A stretch of 64,000 bases of DNA from the NCBI RefSeq assembly GCF_910592395.1, contig NC_088323.1, positions 680,001 through 744,000 of the forward strand, given 5' to 3'. This document shows positions 49,258 to 62,700 of the stretch, one piece after another. Every line of letters starts with the position of its first letter. The first letter of the stretch is position 1. A program made the position numbers and the translations under genes. The notes under the pieces are model-generated. The model was given only the letters and a program-made list of their open reading frames with translations. It was not told the DNA's origin and did no database searches. This DNA is from Lineus longissimus. Taxonomy: Eukaryota > Nemertea > Pilidiophora > Heteronemertea > Lineidae.

Positions 49258-50823
49258 GATATGGCAAAGCGGTGCAAGCTCGTCTTCGAAATAAGAAACA
49301 TTTCAGTTGAACAAGAAACCAGAAACCGAAAGGTTTTTGGTGGCTTTACCGCACGTCTCCATAACTTCCAATCGCAGCCCTAGTCTCATAAACTGGCATG
49401 GATTTTGTTTTCAAATTACGAAACGAAGGAAGCCACTGGCAATGGGCCTACATTTCCAACAAAGCATTGCAATCGACCAATTGTCGAGATAAATCCGCCA
49501 ATATCGTCAGCAAACAACACAAATTGCAGAAATCAAAATCGAATTCAAGTTTCAGTTATACCAATAAGCCTGACATCAGTGTATTGAGACTGTCATCGTT
49601 ATTAGAAATCCATTAGTTCGAGTGACACTCGGTATTCAAAAGGGATTTGAACTTGGGCATCATGTTACCGCCGATGGAACTTCTCAATATTGACCACATG
49701 TCTAGTGTTGTCTATTGTAATGGCAATGATTTCTATAATCCATGATTGGTATCAGTAGGCTCCCAAATTACACAACCATTAGGAGCCTACTATTAGGATC
49801 ATATGATGGGCTCAAATAGGACGGGATTCCTCTTTTAACACTTACAAAGTGATCTCTAATTGAAAATCTGACGAAGTAATTGCAGTTGATTGCCGGGACA
49901 CCCTGGACAAGAATTTTTTCACTGGAATTCTTCAGAGGGGACACTGAATGTGGGAGGTCGCAATGCTATAAGAGAGTGTATACAGCAGAAGAAAAAATGC
50001 AAAGCTTTTTTCTAAATTTCTTGTTACAGGTTAGCTTTAAAAGAACATCAAATGCATTTGATTTAGCGAGTTTAGTTGAGCATTGTTCGTATCATGTATA
50101 TTATACATTATTTTCCTTGCAGAATTACCATGAACAGTAAGCCCAAATAAGAAGTCTGTACTTGTTATTCTTTGGTGATTTTTCAAGCAATATTTCCTTT
50201 AAGAACGACAGGGCTGTGTTTGCGCACAGTGAGCACCAGATTAGCCGAGAATTGGGAACAAGTGCTCGAGGAGAAGGATTATGGATCAGTCATATTTCAT
50301 TCCTATGAACAACACAAATATCGAGTAAAAAGATAATAACATCATTTGAGCAAACCGATACCCAGCAACACTGAAACCCCGGAGAATAAATTCACGATCA
50401 GCATTCTTATAAAGAATAGCTTCGATCGAGAAGTAAGCGGAAATCTGCAATTTCGAACGACTTAGTCATTTTTCATTGCGATTATTGTTGACAGACTATC
50501 AGACTATAGATATTAGATGTGGGCTTTGCTCTGCACTTAATAAATATCAATGTCGGCTGATGCTCTGTAGCGTAGGTTTCATGGAGGAGGATTAGCTATT
50601 CTGAATGTACTCTAGTCTGTCCATAAAAGATCTGCCAATGTCGGGACGGCATTGTGGATAAGATCTCCGCGACCATGTTGACAACGTTTTATAGCAATCA
50701 GGCATAAACCCACGTCTCCCCAGGCAGGGATGTTTCTATAGCTGTGGTGCAAAGGATGTCACACTGGCACCTCAAAACCAGATAGCTAGATGGAGCTGAT
50801 CAGCTGGATCCACACAGCCCAAG
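49258..50823. other. No gene recognised; one imperfect hairpin
   Basis: An inverted repeat at 49742-49763/49782-49803 has a perfect 10-bp inner stem (AGTAGGCTCC). Otherwise only short overlapping open frames. Confidence 0.45.
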
Positions 50824-51069
50824 GTGTCATATGGGGAGCCCAGGCATCTGCATAACATTATGGCAAGTATGGTAGATGCTGCTGTTGAAGAAAGAAACAA
50901 GAAGAAAACGGAAGACTTTCAGCAAACTGAAAACTTAGCATCATTGCTCCAGGGGTATACAAAAGAGACAATTGTCGGCACACTAGGCAACAAAACGTCT
51001 TTGCGAAATTTCTATGTCGCTGGTTCTCCCTTGAGATGGGATTACATCCTTCCAGCTGATTTTGCATAA
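50824..51069 (+). CDS. Unrecognised 81-codon open frame
   Basis: The frame includes MASMVDAAVEERNKKKTEDF, QQTENLASLLQGYTKETIVG and SPLRWDYILPADFA. Its mixed polar composition looks more protein-like than the neighbouring frames, and it ends with a stop. The frame is open upstream of the ATG to 50785. No family was recognised. It could be a lone exon, a remnant of a mobile-element protein, or chance. Confidence 0.2.
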   Translation: MSYGEPRHLHNIMASMVDAAVEERNKKKTEDFQQTENLASLLQGYTKETIVGTLGNKTSLRNFYVAGSPLRWDYILPADFA

Positions 51070-53019
51070 ACACGGTATGACTTTCGCTCGCAAGTACATT
51101 TTTCAATGTGGAGGAAACACATTAGTAGCTGTTACGGTAGTCGTTTCAGGCACTTTCTATGATCACATCAGGCAGTTGGAAATTCTTTTCAATTGGGCCA
51201 GGATTTAGATGCTTCTGTTGTTTCTCTTGGGGAAATTCCCATGGTTGGTATCAAATGGTACAAGGTACTTCAAGCAGAGCAAGTTATGAAAAAGTCATAT
51301 TTCTGATAAGCGATAGCATATTGAGAGTTTATGTTATGTGAAGTATCTCTTACGATCTTTCATAGAAACTACATCATTCTTGTAATGATGGAATGTTGGC
51401 ACAACAATGCACTTCTCTGGTTAAGTAGACATATCGCTTAACAGCCAATGCAATATGTGGAGGTCCTGATGAACTTGTCACATCCAAAGCTCCACAGGTT
51501 TCATTAGAGCCACTGCTCAACAAAATAGCCTTGTTTTCCTAATAAGGAATCTTGTTTGACAAAACCCAATCAGTCTATTACTTGTATCAAATACTGATAT
51601 TCATCCATTACCGACTGTCATTGCTACACGGCCAAATGACCCCTCAGTTATCGCTAACAAAAACATGTTAGCGATATGCGATTGGTTAACGTAGGACTCG
51701 TCCATTACAGGATTGTCAATACGTGTGATTGCAAACATTGGCTAGCCTGTGTCCACTTATTGATGACCGAACAAGTTATCAATCCAATCTTACTCGTAGT
51801 CATTCGGAAGTGCTGCTGCTGACTCAGTTACCGTGCATGTGAAAGAATCTCACACTCGGTCAAGGATATGTTTGGGAGCCACTTAAAACGAAATTTGACT
51901 CGAGTTGGTCAGTATGCACCTCAGTACACTCTGAATTCCCCGAGCAAGAAAACGAACAGATTTGTTTCCTCACAAAATACGATATCGCAACAATGCAAAA
52001 ATATCTGTGGCGTTTGTTTTCTGGACTCCGTAAAGAAACACCCGTGATGATTCTGTAAACATCCCATTTCCTTAAAAACCGGGATATTTATTTTCTGCCA
52101 TCTCAAGACAGTTTCTGCAATACGTCACCTACGAAAGGTACATTTTCCTCATTTGAATGTTGCCAAGCTTTTTTGGACTGCTCATAACCTGTCAGGTTAT
52201 GCAAAATCATGCAAGTGCTTTTATGGCAGCCAGCTTCACATAAACCACGTTGATCCACTGCCAGGTGAAACAAAATACAAAATTCTTGCAAACAAATTTT
52301 TGGTTTGCAGACCCATTGTGCAATTGTGCCTTGTTGTCTCGAGACCCCCATACTCCTGCCTGTAGTCCTATTTTAATGTGCAACTCTGAATACATTTTTT
52401 TTATTCCACTAATGGATTAAATATATAAAAAATGTGTCTTATAAACCAAGATACAAAAACGGTGGAGCATGTCTATAGCCCCGAATGATTGGGATTGTAC
52501 GATGGTACAGCAAAGACACGGTTTAATTATAGATATGAATATCTGATTCCCTAATGGACGAATCAATTTGAAAAATGTCATCAACATTAGGGTTTTCCAC
52601 CAAGCCAAGCTGACAGTCGATCAAGTTCTACAAACTTCCAATCTATAAATGGTAATGAATTTCTATGTCTTGCTAGTAGTCTCTCCCCCCCCCCCCCTCC
52701 ATCACATGCACACCAGACACTCTTCTCCATTAAGAGTCACTTTCACTTTCTTTACAATTGGCATGGAATCACTCATGACAACTCAGTTACCAAGGTAATG
52801 AAGGAGACAATTCCGTAAACTGGGCCTTGCCGAGTGACGCCTGTGCAGCATATTGCGTGGAAATTGATGAATTGTCAAGAGGAAATAAGACATTTGCAAT
52901 CAGTAGATCGCTGAGAAAAATATCAGGTATGGAAATTGTGCAATGAGATTATCTCAACCTTGCTGCAGAATATCAATCACTGAATCAGAACCAAAAATGA
53001 TTTGATTTCTAATGCTGGT
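51070..53019. other. No gene recognised
   Basis: Short frames on both strands near 51900-52600 overlap and have no recognisable domain. A run of 13 C lies at 52685-52697. Confidence 0.45.
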
Positions 53020-53135
53020 AGTGTACTAAAGAATCGGCCAAACTCAAACTGCCAACTTCTGTCTGCTGTTAACTGCTCTTAGTATACTAAAGAATCGGCC
53101 AAACTCAAACTGCCAACTTCTGTCTGCTGTTAACT
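53020..53135. repeat. 61-bp tandem duplication
   Basis: AGTGTACTAAAGAATCGGCC at 53020 recurs as AGTATACTAAAGAATCGGCC at 53081. The next 30 or so bases, through CTGTCTGCTGTTAACT, are identical. Two copies only, with one difference in the shared part. Confidence 0.93.
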
Positions 53136-54222
53136 TCTTCCATTACGAATGTTACAAAAAGGTTCATGTCAAAGCCCATTACACATTCTAAAACTGAGCA
53201 ATTAGAAGGCTTTATCAATAAATCCGAAAGTGTCCTTATCTAAAATGATCTATCCAAATGATCCATGTCTAGAGCCTATTTGACTGCATTAAAGTGGGCA
53301 ATCAAAGGTTTTATCATTAAATCTACCTCAAGGAAGCAAAATTATGACATCACGTCACACGATTTCATGTCGTATCATTAATGGTCATCGCGTGCAGGTG
53401 ATGTCAATAAGAGCTAATCTATGCACGGCCTGACAGAGTTGAATGTCCAACATTCCTTCAATGACAAATGTTAAGTCTGATCAGTGACGGCCAATGCAAC
53501 TGTAACCGCACTTGTCTTTATTTACTCCATATGCTTCATGTTTGCTTTGGTATCAAATAGTCACGTCCGGGGACAAATATTAGTTCCACATCCTGCACCT
53601 GGTTAAATTTTCAAAAGACTGTCACTAACACTGTCAGCCTGATTGTTTTTACGATGCTCACTTAACTATAGATTTTCTGACCGAATCAGCTGACAGGTTG
53701 GAATTTCCCTAGTAGATTTGCAGAATATAACGCATAGTTCTTCTGTTTGTGCAACTGTGAGGCATTTTCAAAAAATGATAAGCCATTTTTCAGGGTATTG
53801 TCTGACACTCTGGTCAAGCAAGTTTATATTTTTAAAAAAACACTAGCTGGCCCAGAGATCAACTCAGCAGACAGGACAAGCTCTCTCAAACTCTGCCTCG
53901 ATGGGTCGAGGATAGCCTGAAATTATATCTTTGGTCAGAAAACCAATATCAATTTCCTAACATTCCTGGTACATGCTTCTCCTTCTTTCATCAACTCCAA
54001 ACAGAGTACATCTTCATAGTGCATTACGTAGGTGTCATATTTCCCTCAAAAAACGTCTTCACGGCTATTCCTTCCATGCACTAAGATGAAAAAAGTGGCA
54101 CATCTATTGCCTATTGGCATCTTGCCCTTTGCAGAAAATTGATAAGAAAACATTACCCTATTAGTCAGCGTAATACTGCGTGAGTGGTTCTCATAGAGAA
54201 GCAGACAGGCATTCCGACTATA
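53136..54222. other. No gene recognised
   Basis: A loose repeat of a TGTCAAAGCCCATTACACATT/TGTCTAGAGCCTATTTGACTGCATT theme lies around 53167 and 53266. No coding or RNA signal was seen. Confidence 0.4.
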
Positions 54223-54224
54223 TA

Positions 54225-54385
54225 CAGTCGACCCTCCCTTAGTAGACACCTCTCTATTAAGGACAACCTCTCTATTCAGGTCTCTCATTTTGGTCCCAAA
54301 TTGGTAAATTCAATTCAATTCGACCTCTCTACTCAGGACAGCACTTGTCAGTCCAGAGGGTATCCTCAATAGAGAGGTTCTACTG
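54225..54385. mobile_element. pogo/Tigger-like MITE, 161 bp
   Basis: The left end CAGTCGACCCTCCCTTAG and the right end (reverse complement CAGTAGAACCTCTCTATT) form inverted termini, flanked by TA on both sides (54223-54224 and 54386-54387). A CAGT(c/a)GAACC terminus and TA target duplication are typical of pogo/Tigger members of Tc1/mariner. The interior repeats CCTCTCTATTMAGGACA three times. There is no coding capacity. Confidence 0.8.
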
Positions 54386-54387
54386 TA

Positions 54388-56099
54388 ACAGTTAACTGAG
54401 ACATAAATAAATGAAAATAGATCTACAAATGTCAAGAACTGTAAGCTGATTAGAGTGCCAGCATTATAAGCTTAAAACGCTATACTTTATAACAGTTGGT
54501 AAGCAAATGCTTGACGAAACCTGAGGAACATACTGACACTTCAACAACTGTGAGATGATATGTGAAATGATTGTTGGTTGTTCCCTATCACATGATAGGA
54601 AGATCAAATCTGCCACATGGGCCAAAATCATGTTTAATCTCAACTCCATTACATCTAAGGAAGAGTCCAACTCCTGATCTTCGATTGACAGCCAAGATTG
54701 TATTCTTGTGTTGCAATGTTTGCGCTGCTACTTCTCCTACTATCCAACTACAAAGTAGAACTAAGAGAAGAACAACGGCTTAAATACAATGGCAAGACAT
54801 GATATGTTACACAGGTGATAAGGGAAACATCCAGGAAAGATTCGTGGATGTCAGTGAATGATAGGACAAGTTGCTAAACCAAGTATTACAATCAGTGTAA
54901 CACAGGACATGAAATTTGAACATTCAACCTTCACTAACGCTTACAGAACATGTCTATGCATCTAGTTGGAACTCTAAAGTAAATGTATACAGAAAGCAAT
55001 GTTGAGGATACAAAAAACGAGAGTAAGAAGGATCTTCAGTCAGTAAAAGGAGTGGGAACATTGATTGAAGTGAAGGGAACCAAACATTTTGAGAAGTAGT
55101 CTGTAGTGTACCGACGGAACTGCTAAACTTGTGGTCTGCAGTTATAAACTTGTACAAAATCAATTTCTTAAGTGATTTAACTGAACTTTAGTTTTCCTGT
55201 TCAATGCGATCAAACTGAAGTCGTTCTCTTCCACAAAGGAATTGGTGAATTCATCTTCCCCTTCGAAGGCATCTGTCACATGCATCTGCTCCTATGATAT
55301 TAGATCCATGAGTGACATTTGCCGACTGTCAATTAACTGGATGACAAAAGGATATGAAAGACTGCTGGCGAAGCAGGAGACAGTTTGCGGTTTAAATCAG
55401 GACTTGTAACCAAATCACGAGATTGAATTAACTGTCTGACTCACCTTTGTTTATACGTGGATAAAAAAATGTGACGATCTGGAGCCGAATGAAAAAACAG
55501 ACCATTGATATGACGATTCCATTCTCAACAGAGAGGAACAAAAGCGAAATATTCATCACATAATGTTTATGACCAGTTGTTCCCGTTGGTAATTCCTTAG
55601 TGTTCAAATTCCGCAACTGAAAGTTAGGTGAGTAACTCTTTGGCTTTTTCTGATCTGAACCATCCATTGCTTGCGTGAAGGAAGGTATTGGTTTGATATT
55701 TTTCTAAGGCAACTGTTTTTCTGGGGTTTGTTGATGAAATCTAGCTGCACAGCTTCCCTAAGACCCGAAAGTTTATATAGGTCGTTCACCATCAACTCTC
55801 CTAGGAAAAATTATTGCATTACTTTCAAGCGGTATCGACCCGAGGAGGAGGAGGAGGAAATTGCGAAAATAATTACAAATCAGAGGATCTGCGTGTTGTA
55901 GTTCATATTATCTGTCAAAATCAATGATGGATTATCGCGTGTCATATCTTTGGACTACTACATGCATCATCTTACTTTACAGCTGAAGTAACTCGCTTAC
56001 CACTTCCAATATTGATGTATGTGTCTACTTGTATAACTTGACATAACTCTGCAGACAAAAATGCAGAGTGGAGTTTCTCTATAGCGTTCTTTCATTAGT
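54388..56099. other. No gene recognised
   Basis: Short frames only. A GAG/GGA triplet run near 55842-55857 explains a glutamate-rich open frame there. Confidence 0.45.
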
Positions 56100-56780
56100 T
56101 TGTCGCACAAAAAAATCAACAGCACCAAGTCAAGACAGAGTGAAAGTCAGGTTCGGGTGAAAGTGATTGCATTTGTTGTCAGATACTCGGACAAGCCGTT
56201 CATTAAACTCATCGTTGAACCAACGAACCCAATCAAGCCGAGTACCAAGCGCCTAGCAACCACTAATATCCAATTGGAGGACGACTTTATTCACCCATTT
56301 GCGCGACAGAGTGGCAGACACACTGGACAGGACTTTGTCGAAGGGTGAGTGAATGTTTTGTCAGAGGAAACTCCGTACGAGTCCTTTTTATACCCAAACC
56401 ATCAAGCTTTCAAACCCCACTGGAGTTCAACGGAGAGTGAGTGAATCCGTGGTCAGAAAGAAAGTTTGCAGAAGTTCTTTATAAACACAACCCATCAGTT
56501 TCAAACCAAGCAGCCATCAAATCACTGTCGAAACAACAAACCAACATCGGCAAGTCATGATTACCTTCTTAACCAGCAGAGTACCGCACACCTAGCAACC
56601 ACTGATATCCAATCGGCAGACGACTTCATTCACCCATCAGCTCGCATGAGTGGCAGACGCACTGGACAGAAGTTTATGCGATAGTCAGCGGCTGGCAAGG
56701 AAACTTTGAAGGAAGGAGATTTATTGATTTCATTTCTCCAAACATAAACGTGTTTTGTGTTTGTTTTTAGAATGGATTTT
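56100..56780. repeat. Diverged tandem duplication, ~340-bp unit
   Basis: The stretch at 56236-56341 (CGAGTACCAAGCGCCTAGCA...GGCAGACACACTGGACAGGA) recurs diverged at 56577-56684 (AGAGTACCGCACACCTAGCA...GGCAGACGCACTGGACAGAA). Sequence before and after also matches (GTGAGTGAATG, ACCATCAAGCTTTCAAACC). Both copies have an open frame containing DDFIHP, but different lengths and stops. It may be an old mobile element or a decayed repeat. Confidence 0.7.
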
Positions 56781-59700
56781 CTCTATTCGATTACCACCAA
56801 CAAGCAAGAGGCAAGAATACGAAAAAAATTCTCAATTCGAATGAAGTTCAGTGGTTGACAGAGAAAACATTGTGTTGATCTTTAAGACGTAAACGTGAAG
56901 TGGAAGTATTTTTCAAAAGAAACAAACCAAACATTGTTTCTTTTCGAAAACTTCAGTCGGATATTCTTAAAATCGATTAGGATTGCATCGAGGAAGCAGG
57001 AATGATTGCATCCAGGGAGCAGGGATGCCCAATTTCTTTAAGGGGAAGGTGAGCTCAACAGAAATCTTTAATTTCCTTTTTTAATCACTGATTTCCTGCG
57101 CAGCGATTAACTCTGCGTCTGCATTTAATACAAACTTCTCCAAAAAAGGCAGGATACCCATTATCATGTCCCTTTCTCATTCCAAACTTAGCTGGATAGA
57201 AAGAGTAGCTTTCACAGCGCAGGCAGACAATCAATCTGCTACACAGGAACACTGAGTGAGGACTTTCTCAATTCCTTTCACAGTTTCGAACTTAGTTAAA
57301 AAGAAATTCGCAAAGAGAAACCACACTGATTTCTTAATATCAAGCAATTAATTTTGTGTCCGGCAGGAAGGAATGGTTCAGACATAGAATTAACCTGTCG
57401 TTAGGGAAGTGAAAGTATATCGATTGGTTTCAATTGTGTGTTTTTCAATGTAACTTCGATTTGGAATCAACTTATCAGGAATAAAATGCTTTTTGGATAA
57501 GACTGGAAGGCATAACAGCAATCATCGCAACTTCTCGGTGACGCAAGTGCTTTTTAGAACAAATGTGCAAGGTTGTAATGTATCAGTGGCTTCAAGTGGT
57601 AATTGATGATGCTGACTTAATCCAATTTACTATGCTGTGCATGATTCATTAGTTTGTTAACATAATTTTGTAGTTTTTTCAAGAAGAGCCGGAGAGACAT
57701 TTCCTATCATCACTGGAGTGCTGAGCAGTAAGCTTTCCAATGGGAGAAGGATTTAACCGCTAACTCAGGAAATTGTTTGAAGTGGGATTGCGGAATCTCA
57801 TTTTGGGTATTATTTCGTGACAATGAATGTGCAGCTGGGAACTATCTGTATTGAGACCATTCCGTCTGGTTCTTCAAGAGGATTTCAATGAACAATCTGT
57901 ATAGAATTGTTGACGAGAGAAGGGATTTGGGAACAGTACACGAAGATACCCTTGCGAACTTAGTAAACTGTATCGGATAGATTACTGCAGATAGCAGAGG
58001 TAGGTCTTGGCTCTTCTTTCTGAACTAGCTCGGCTTCTACCCCACTGGAACAAACACCTCTCTTATAAAATTATCATAAAATATCAGGCTTGCGCAAATA
58101 AAAGTGTTAACAGTTATTTCCTTTATCACATATTACAGCAGATGGTGCAAATTGTTAAAGGATTTTTGAGCTAATATGACAGATGCTTTTTATGCTGATT
58201 GCAACAGGACTAGCAGGTGTTAGATTTGCAGAAACACGTGGGAGCAATCTTTGGAAAAGTTGCAACGTAGACCTCCGGTAAAAAAATATTTGAGAGCTTT
58301 TTTTATCAATTTTTGCATCATTCACCTTTGATAAGGAAAGAAAGACCCTGTTTCATCAGTCTTGAACTGGATTGGTTTCCAACATGCAGTCCACCTGGAG
58401 CAGGAGGCTATACGATATCTAAATACCAATACAGTAATTTGGGTAGCTTGACATGGAGAAAAAATCATAGGAATGGTAAGCCTTAAATTTGCGAACATTC
58501 AGTACGTTTTGGAACTGTTCTAGTTGGCCAAACATTCCAAGAAGCTTGTTCTACTTCCATCGCTTATTCCAGGGTCAGTGGTACATACTGACTTTCTCTT
58601 AAATCATTGAAAGAATTTTTATGATCATTACCAACATGCAACCTACCTGTCATCCCTGTAGGTTTACAATACCTTTGTGACAAGCATAGACTGAGCTGCT
58701 TTTACAATTTATGACTTGCAATCATAAAGGTAAGCGTGTGGCCTACTTTTTTAGGAAACAGCGTATCATCGTGCTTTGAAAAAGATAACAAGAGCATGTA
58801 CTGTAGCCAAGAGATCTGAACAGGTTTTTGCAAATGCAGGCAGACGTGTCTCAGATCAGACAACCAAGGACTACCCGGCACCTCGGTATTGATTTCTTAA
58901 CTAATAAACAAGAATATCTTTTGGAAATCCTAGTTTCTTAACTCCAAAGTAATGTAGGGCAAGAAAGTCATTTGAGATATATCTAAACCACATACGTGAG
59001 CTCATTTACAAAAATTCCCTTCAGTTTTAATAGAATTTTAGATGGCCTTAAAACTAAGTTCATTCAATAAGTTTTGAGATCATCCTTGACAGAAGTCAAG
59101 ACGTTGACCACACTTTTCGATCCAGCCTTAAACCCACTCATGCAGTCACTGGGAGAGCAGAATTTCTTTTGCAGCTTTACCGTATATGGCATTAGTAGCG
59201 TAAAACTATCATGTCACATGATGGTTCTACTTTTTCATCAATCACTAAAGGTGCATTAATGACTGCCTTTCCTAGTGTAAGATATCAAAGAAGATATATT
59301 AAACTCATTTCCCACTCAACATGTCTGCTAACATGTCGAGAAAGTTGTATGTAATGGGTTCAGGATCTGCACTTCAAGCTTTCTGGAAGGAAACGAGTGA
59401 ATGGCCCGAAGCAACCCGAGATCCTTGAAGGATAAGGGGCCTTTACCTTCCTGGCTGCTATACATTTGCTTGAAATAGAATGTGTTAAAGGAGCAAAATA
59501 TTGGAAAATTGCTAGTGGTGACTTCATCTAGCGTGATACAGGCTTAGGATAAGTCAGACCCAAAATATTGGAAAGTGCATCTGACAGGCACTTTGATCTG
59601 GAAGTATAACTTGGAGCAAGAGAGATCAATGATAATCTCACATCATATGCCCTTCATCTGGTTTGCCATCGTTTAATAGCTTAAAGGAAAACAAAGATCA

Positions 59701-62700
59701 TGAGGCGGATTCCAGGAACAAAGACAAGTTATTATCATTCATCGACACTACTACAGGTTGCAGATATGGTAATCCGTCATATTTTTGTCGGCACTTTTTG
59801 ATTTTTTCTCTCGAAGTTTCGGCACACCAAAAGGAGAGAAACGTTTTCTTGTTTACTGTAGGCGGGATACAGGTCAGGGTTTAAGCCAGTTACATTATAT
59901 GGTAATTGTAGAATGCTGGAACCATGACACAGTGTACACTACATGGTTTCAATTATTTATGATTGCGGCAGATGTCAATTTGAATAAGTACTTACCAAAA
60001 AATCACCTATTGATCGAAAAGCAAATGAGGAGCTAGGTTACAGAGCTCACGCACTACCAACTCAAAATGTCAAATTCTCATTGTCATTTATTTGTCTAAT
60101 GTTACATTTTATCTTTGGACAGCGAATTGATCTTGCAAAAACCTACCACAAAGAGCCAGATAACTCTTAACTGCACATGAAAAATTACTTGCCAAGTACT
60201 TTCAAGTGTTTCAGTGCTCCTGTTGAGCAATAAGTCAATTGTTCCCCCAGATGACGCTGGCTCATCAAATGGCAATCATGAGCCCCCACCCCAATGGTGG
60301 AAGGAAATCAGACTAATCAGGACCTGGATCACCATGATTTCATCCAATTTTCTCCAATAATCGTCATTACGCTAATGCAAATTTAATCATACAGGCTTTG
60401 ATGTTCACCTGGCTAAAGGTTGTCGGGAAAATTGAGATTCTGGAAAGAATACTGTATGTCGTCAAAATTCCGTTTATTTGGGCGAATATTTTGTGAAACC
60501 AAGTACTTCGGTCGGAGTCTGTCCATGGTGATGTACAAAATGTTTTTCGCTTGTAACATTGAGGATTGTTTTAACAATATAATGACGTAATTAGAGTGGG
60601 CAAAAAGTGACTTGTACGGCTTGGTCCAGACTTGATGATGCGTAGTGGAAGAGTTTAAGAGTAAACAGATAGGAATGGAGAAACCAAAGCACTTTCATGT
60701 ACAATATACCTTTCTTAAATGCCTTTCAAAGAGTATCTTAACCACCCGGTTTTCTACAGTAATTATAACTTCCTACTGTACAGTCAAAGATAGTATAACA
60801 CTTTGAAAGTCATCATGTTCAAAGAGATCAGTTTAGATTAAATTCACTCAAGGCTGAGCCCCCAAGCTTAATTATACATTACAATCTTAAATAATTAAAT
60901 TTTGGTGTCTCACATTAGTGGATGCTCTCTCATTATCAGGTTTTCAAACGAGGGTGGGTTCTTTAAAGAAATATATCGAACAAGATTGACAGCCTCTTGT
61001 GCAGAGACGCTGATACACCTAATTTTCATGTGCATATTAATTCTTGTGATAACAAGATTTGGGTAAATGAAATGATGTGAATGAGAAAATCTCTTCGAAA
61101 ATATTGCAAAGTTAAAGCCAGCCCAAAGCCACAATATCAGAAACCCTATTCACAAATATTTCACAGCTAACAGTGTAATATAAGTGGTACAATGCAAATG
61201 TTGAGGTATCGTGTATACTCTGGTTTGCTGACGGAGACAAGGAATACTGCGTCTCATGTTGCTTCACACCTGAGTTGAGTACGAACAGCATGTCGAATAT
61301 AAAAATAACAACATTTTACGAAACCAGACAAAGTCTTATCACTCCCAAAGAAAAACGAGCAACACCTTCAAAGACCAACTTCTGGTAAGTTTACGTACCC
61401 TTGAAAGCATTGTCATGAAGCACATTCTCAAGATACTCAAGAAATTTAGCAAAGATCTCAACGAAAAGTCGCAGTGAAAGGATTAAACAAGATTAAAAGG
61501 AAGAGAGTTCCTTTAGAAACAGACTCTGCCTGCACGTATTGTATTACAACAATTTCTCACAATGATTTTTGGAAAATTTAACAAGATCGTACAGAAAAGA
61601 AGCCGTAGCTTGAGTGAAAAGAACTGAGGAAATAAAGGCAATTCAAAAACCAACTCCCGTACCGTTGCCCTAGAGGACTGGTGTCACTCGAGCAGTTTCC
61701 TGTATCAGAAACATTCTTCAGCCTTTGTTTGGTCATGCAAATAACCCGATAGCACATTTGGTGGTGGGGGGGGGTGAGGGGGAATCACTATCAAAGTTGC
61801 CAGCCGCAAGATGAGAGGGTAATTTATTACTACTTGGACCAAATAATGGCTGTTGTCGAGAATAGTTTTTCTGCAGCATTGGCCAAAGCAAGAAGACGCC
61901 GTGTGGAATTGATCTTTTACTAGTCTTTTGCCCTGCCTTAAGTAAAATCTTGCCACATACAAAAATATTTTGCAAGATACAAAAAAAAAACTTGACAGGG
62001 CTGCGAAGAAAAATCTGTAGCTTGACTAACGAGTCTTTGATGTCCCTTTACAGCAGCTTTATGATCAGCGCAGAAAAAACCAAAGCACGCCTTATGTGTT
62101 TCCTAATTGGGAAGGTCCTTTGTTTTTTCAATGACAGCACTTCCTTAGTGAAATGACAGGGGTGGTTATGGAAATAGATTATGCAATACCATGTCATTGG
62201 CAGAGGTACAAGGAGATTCTTCCATTCTACTGTTCTAAATTATACAACATCAGGTTACGTCTCATGGCGGGGTGATATTCTTTTTCAACAAAGTACCGGG
62301 CGAGGCTCTTACTAGCATCCACAGAGGAATACAAGTTAAATACACAAGTCTCCATTGACTATGTTCAAAATGAACATGCATGAAGAATTTCTCTTCGTGC
62401 TCAGTTGCCTTATGACTTACCAAGCTTTGAAACTGACAACTCTGACATCGATATAGGAAAGAATCCACCATCAACAGAGTCAAGTTGCAACAAAGCTCGG
62501 AACGACTCTATGAGGTAAATGCAAGATATGGTTTATGGAATCTTTTGTCAATGCAGTTTCTGAATATTCTTAGCGGAGTTCTATCATATCCGCTTCCCCT
62601 ATACTATTGTCCTCTTGTGGCAATTCTTACCGCAGCCTTATCGTAGCCTATTGTTGCCATATCCCGGATTCTGCTTTTGTGCAGAAATTTGATTGTGTCG

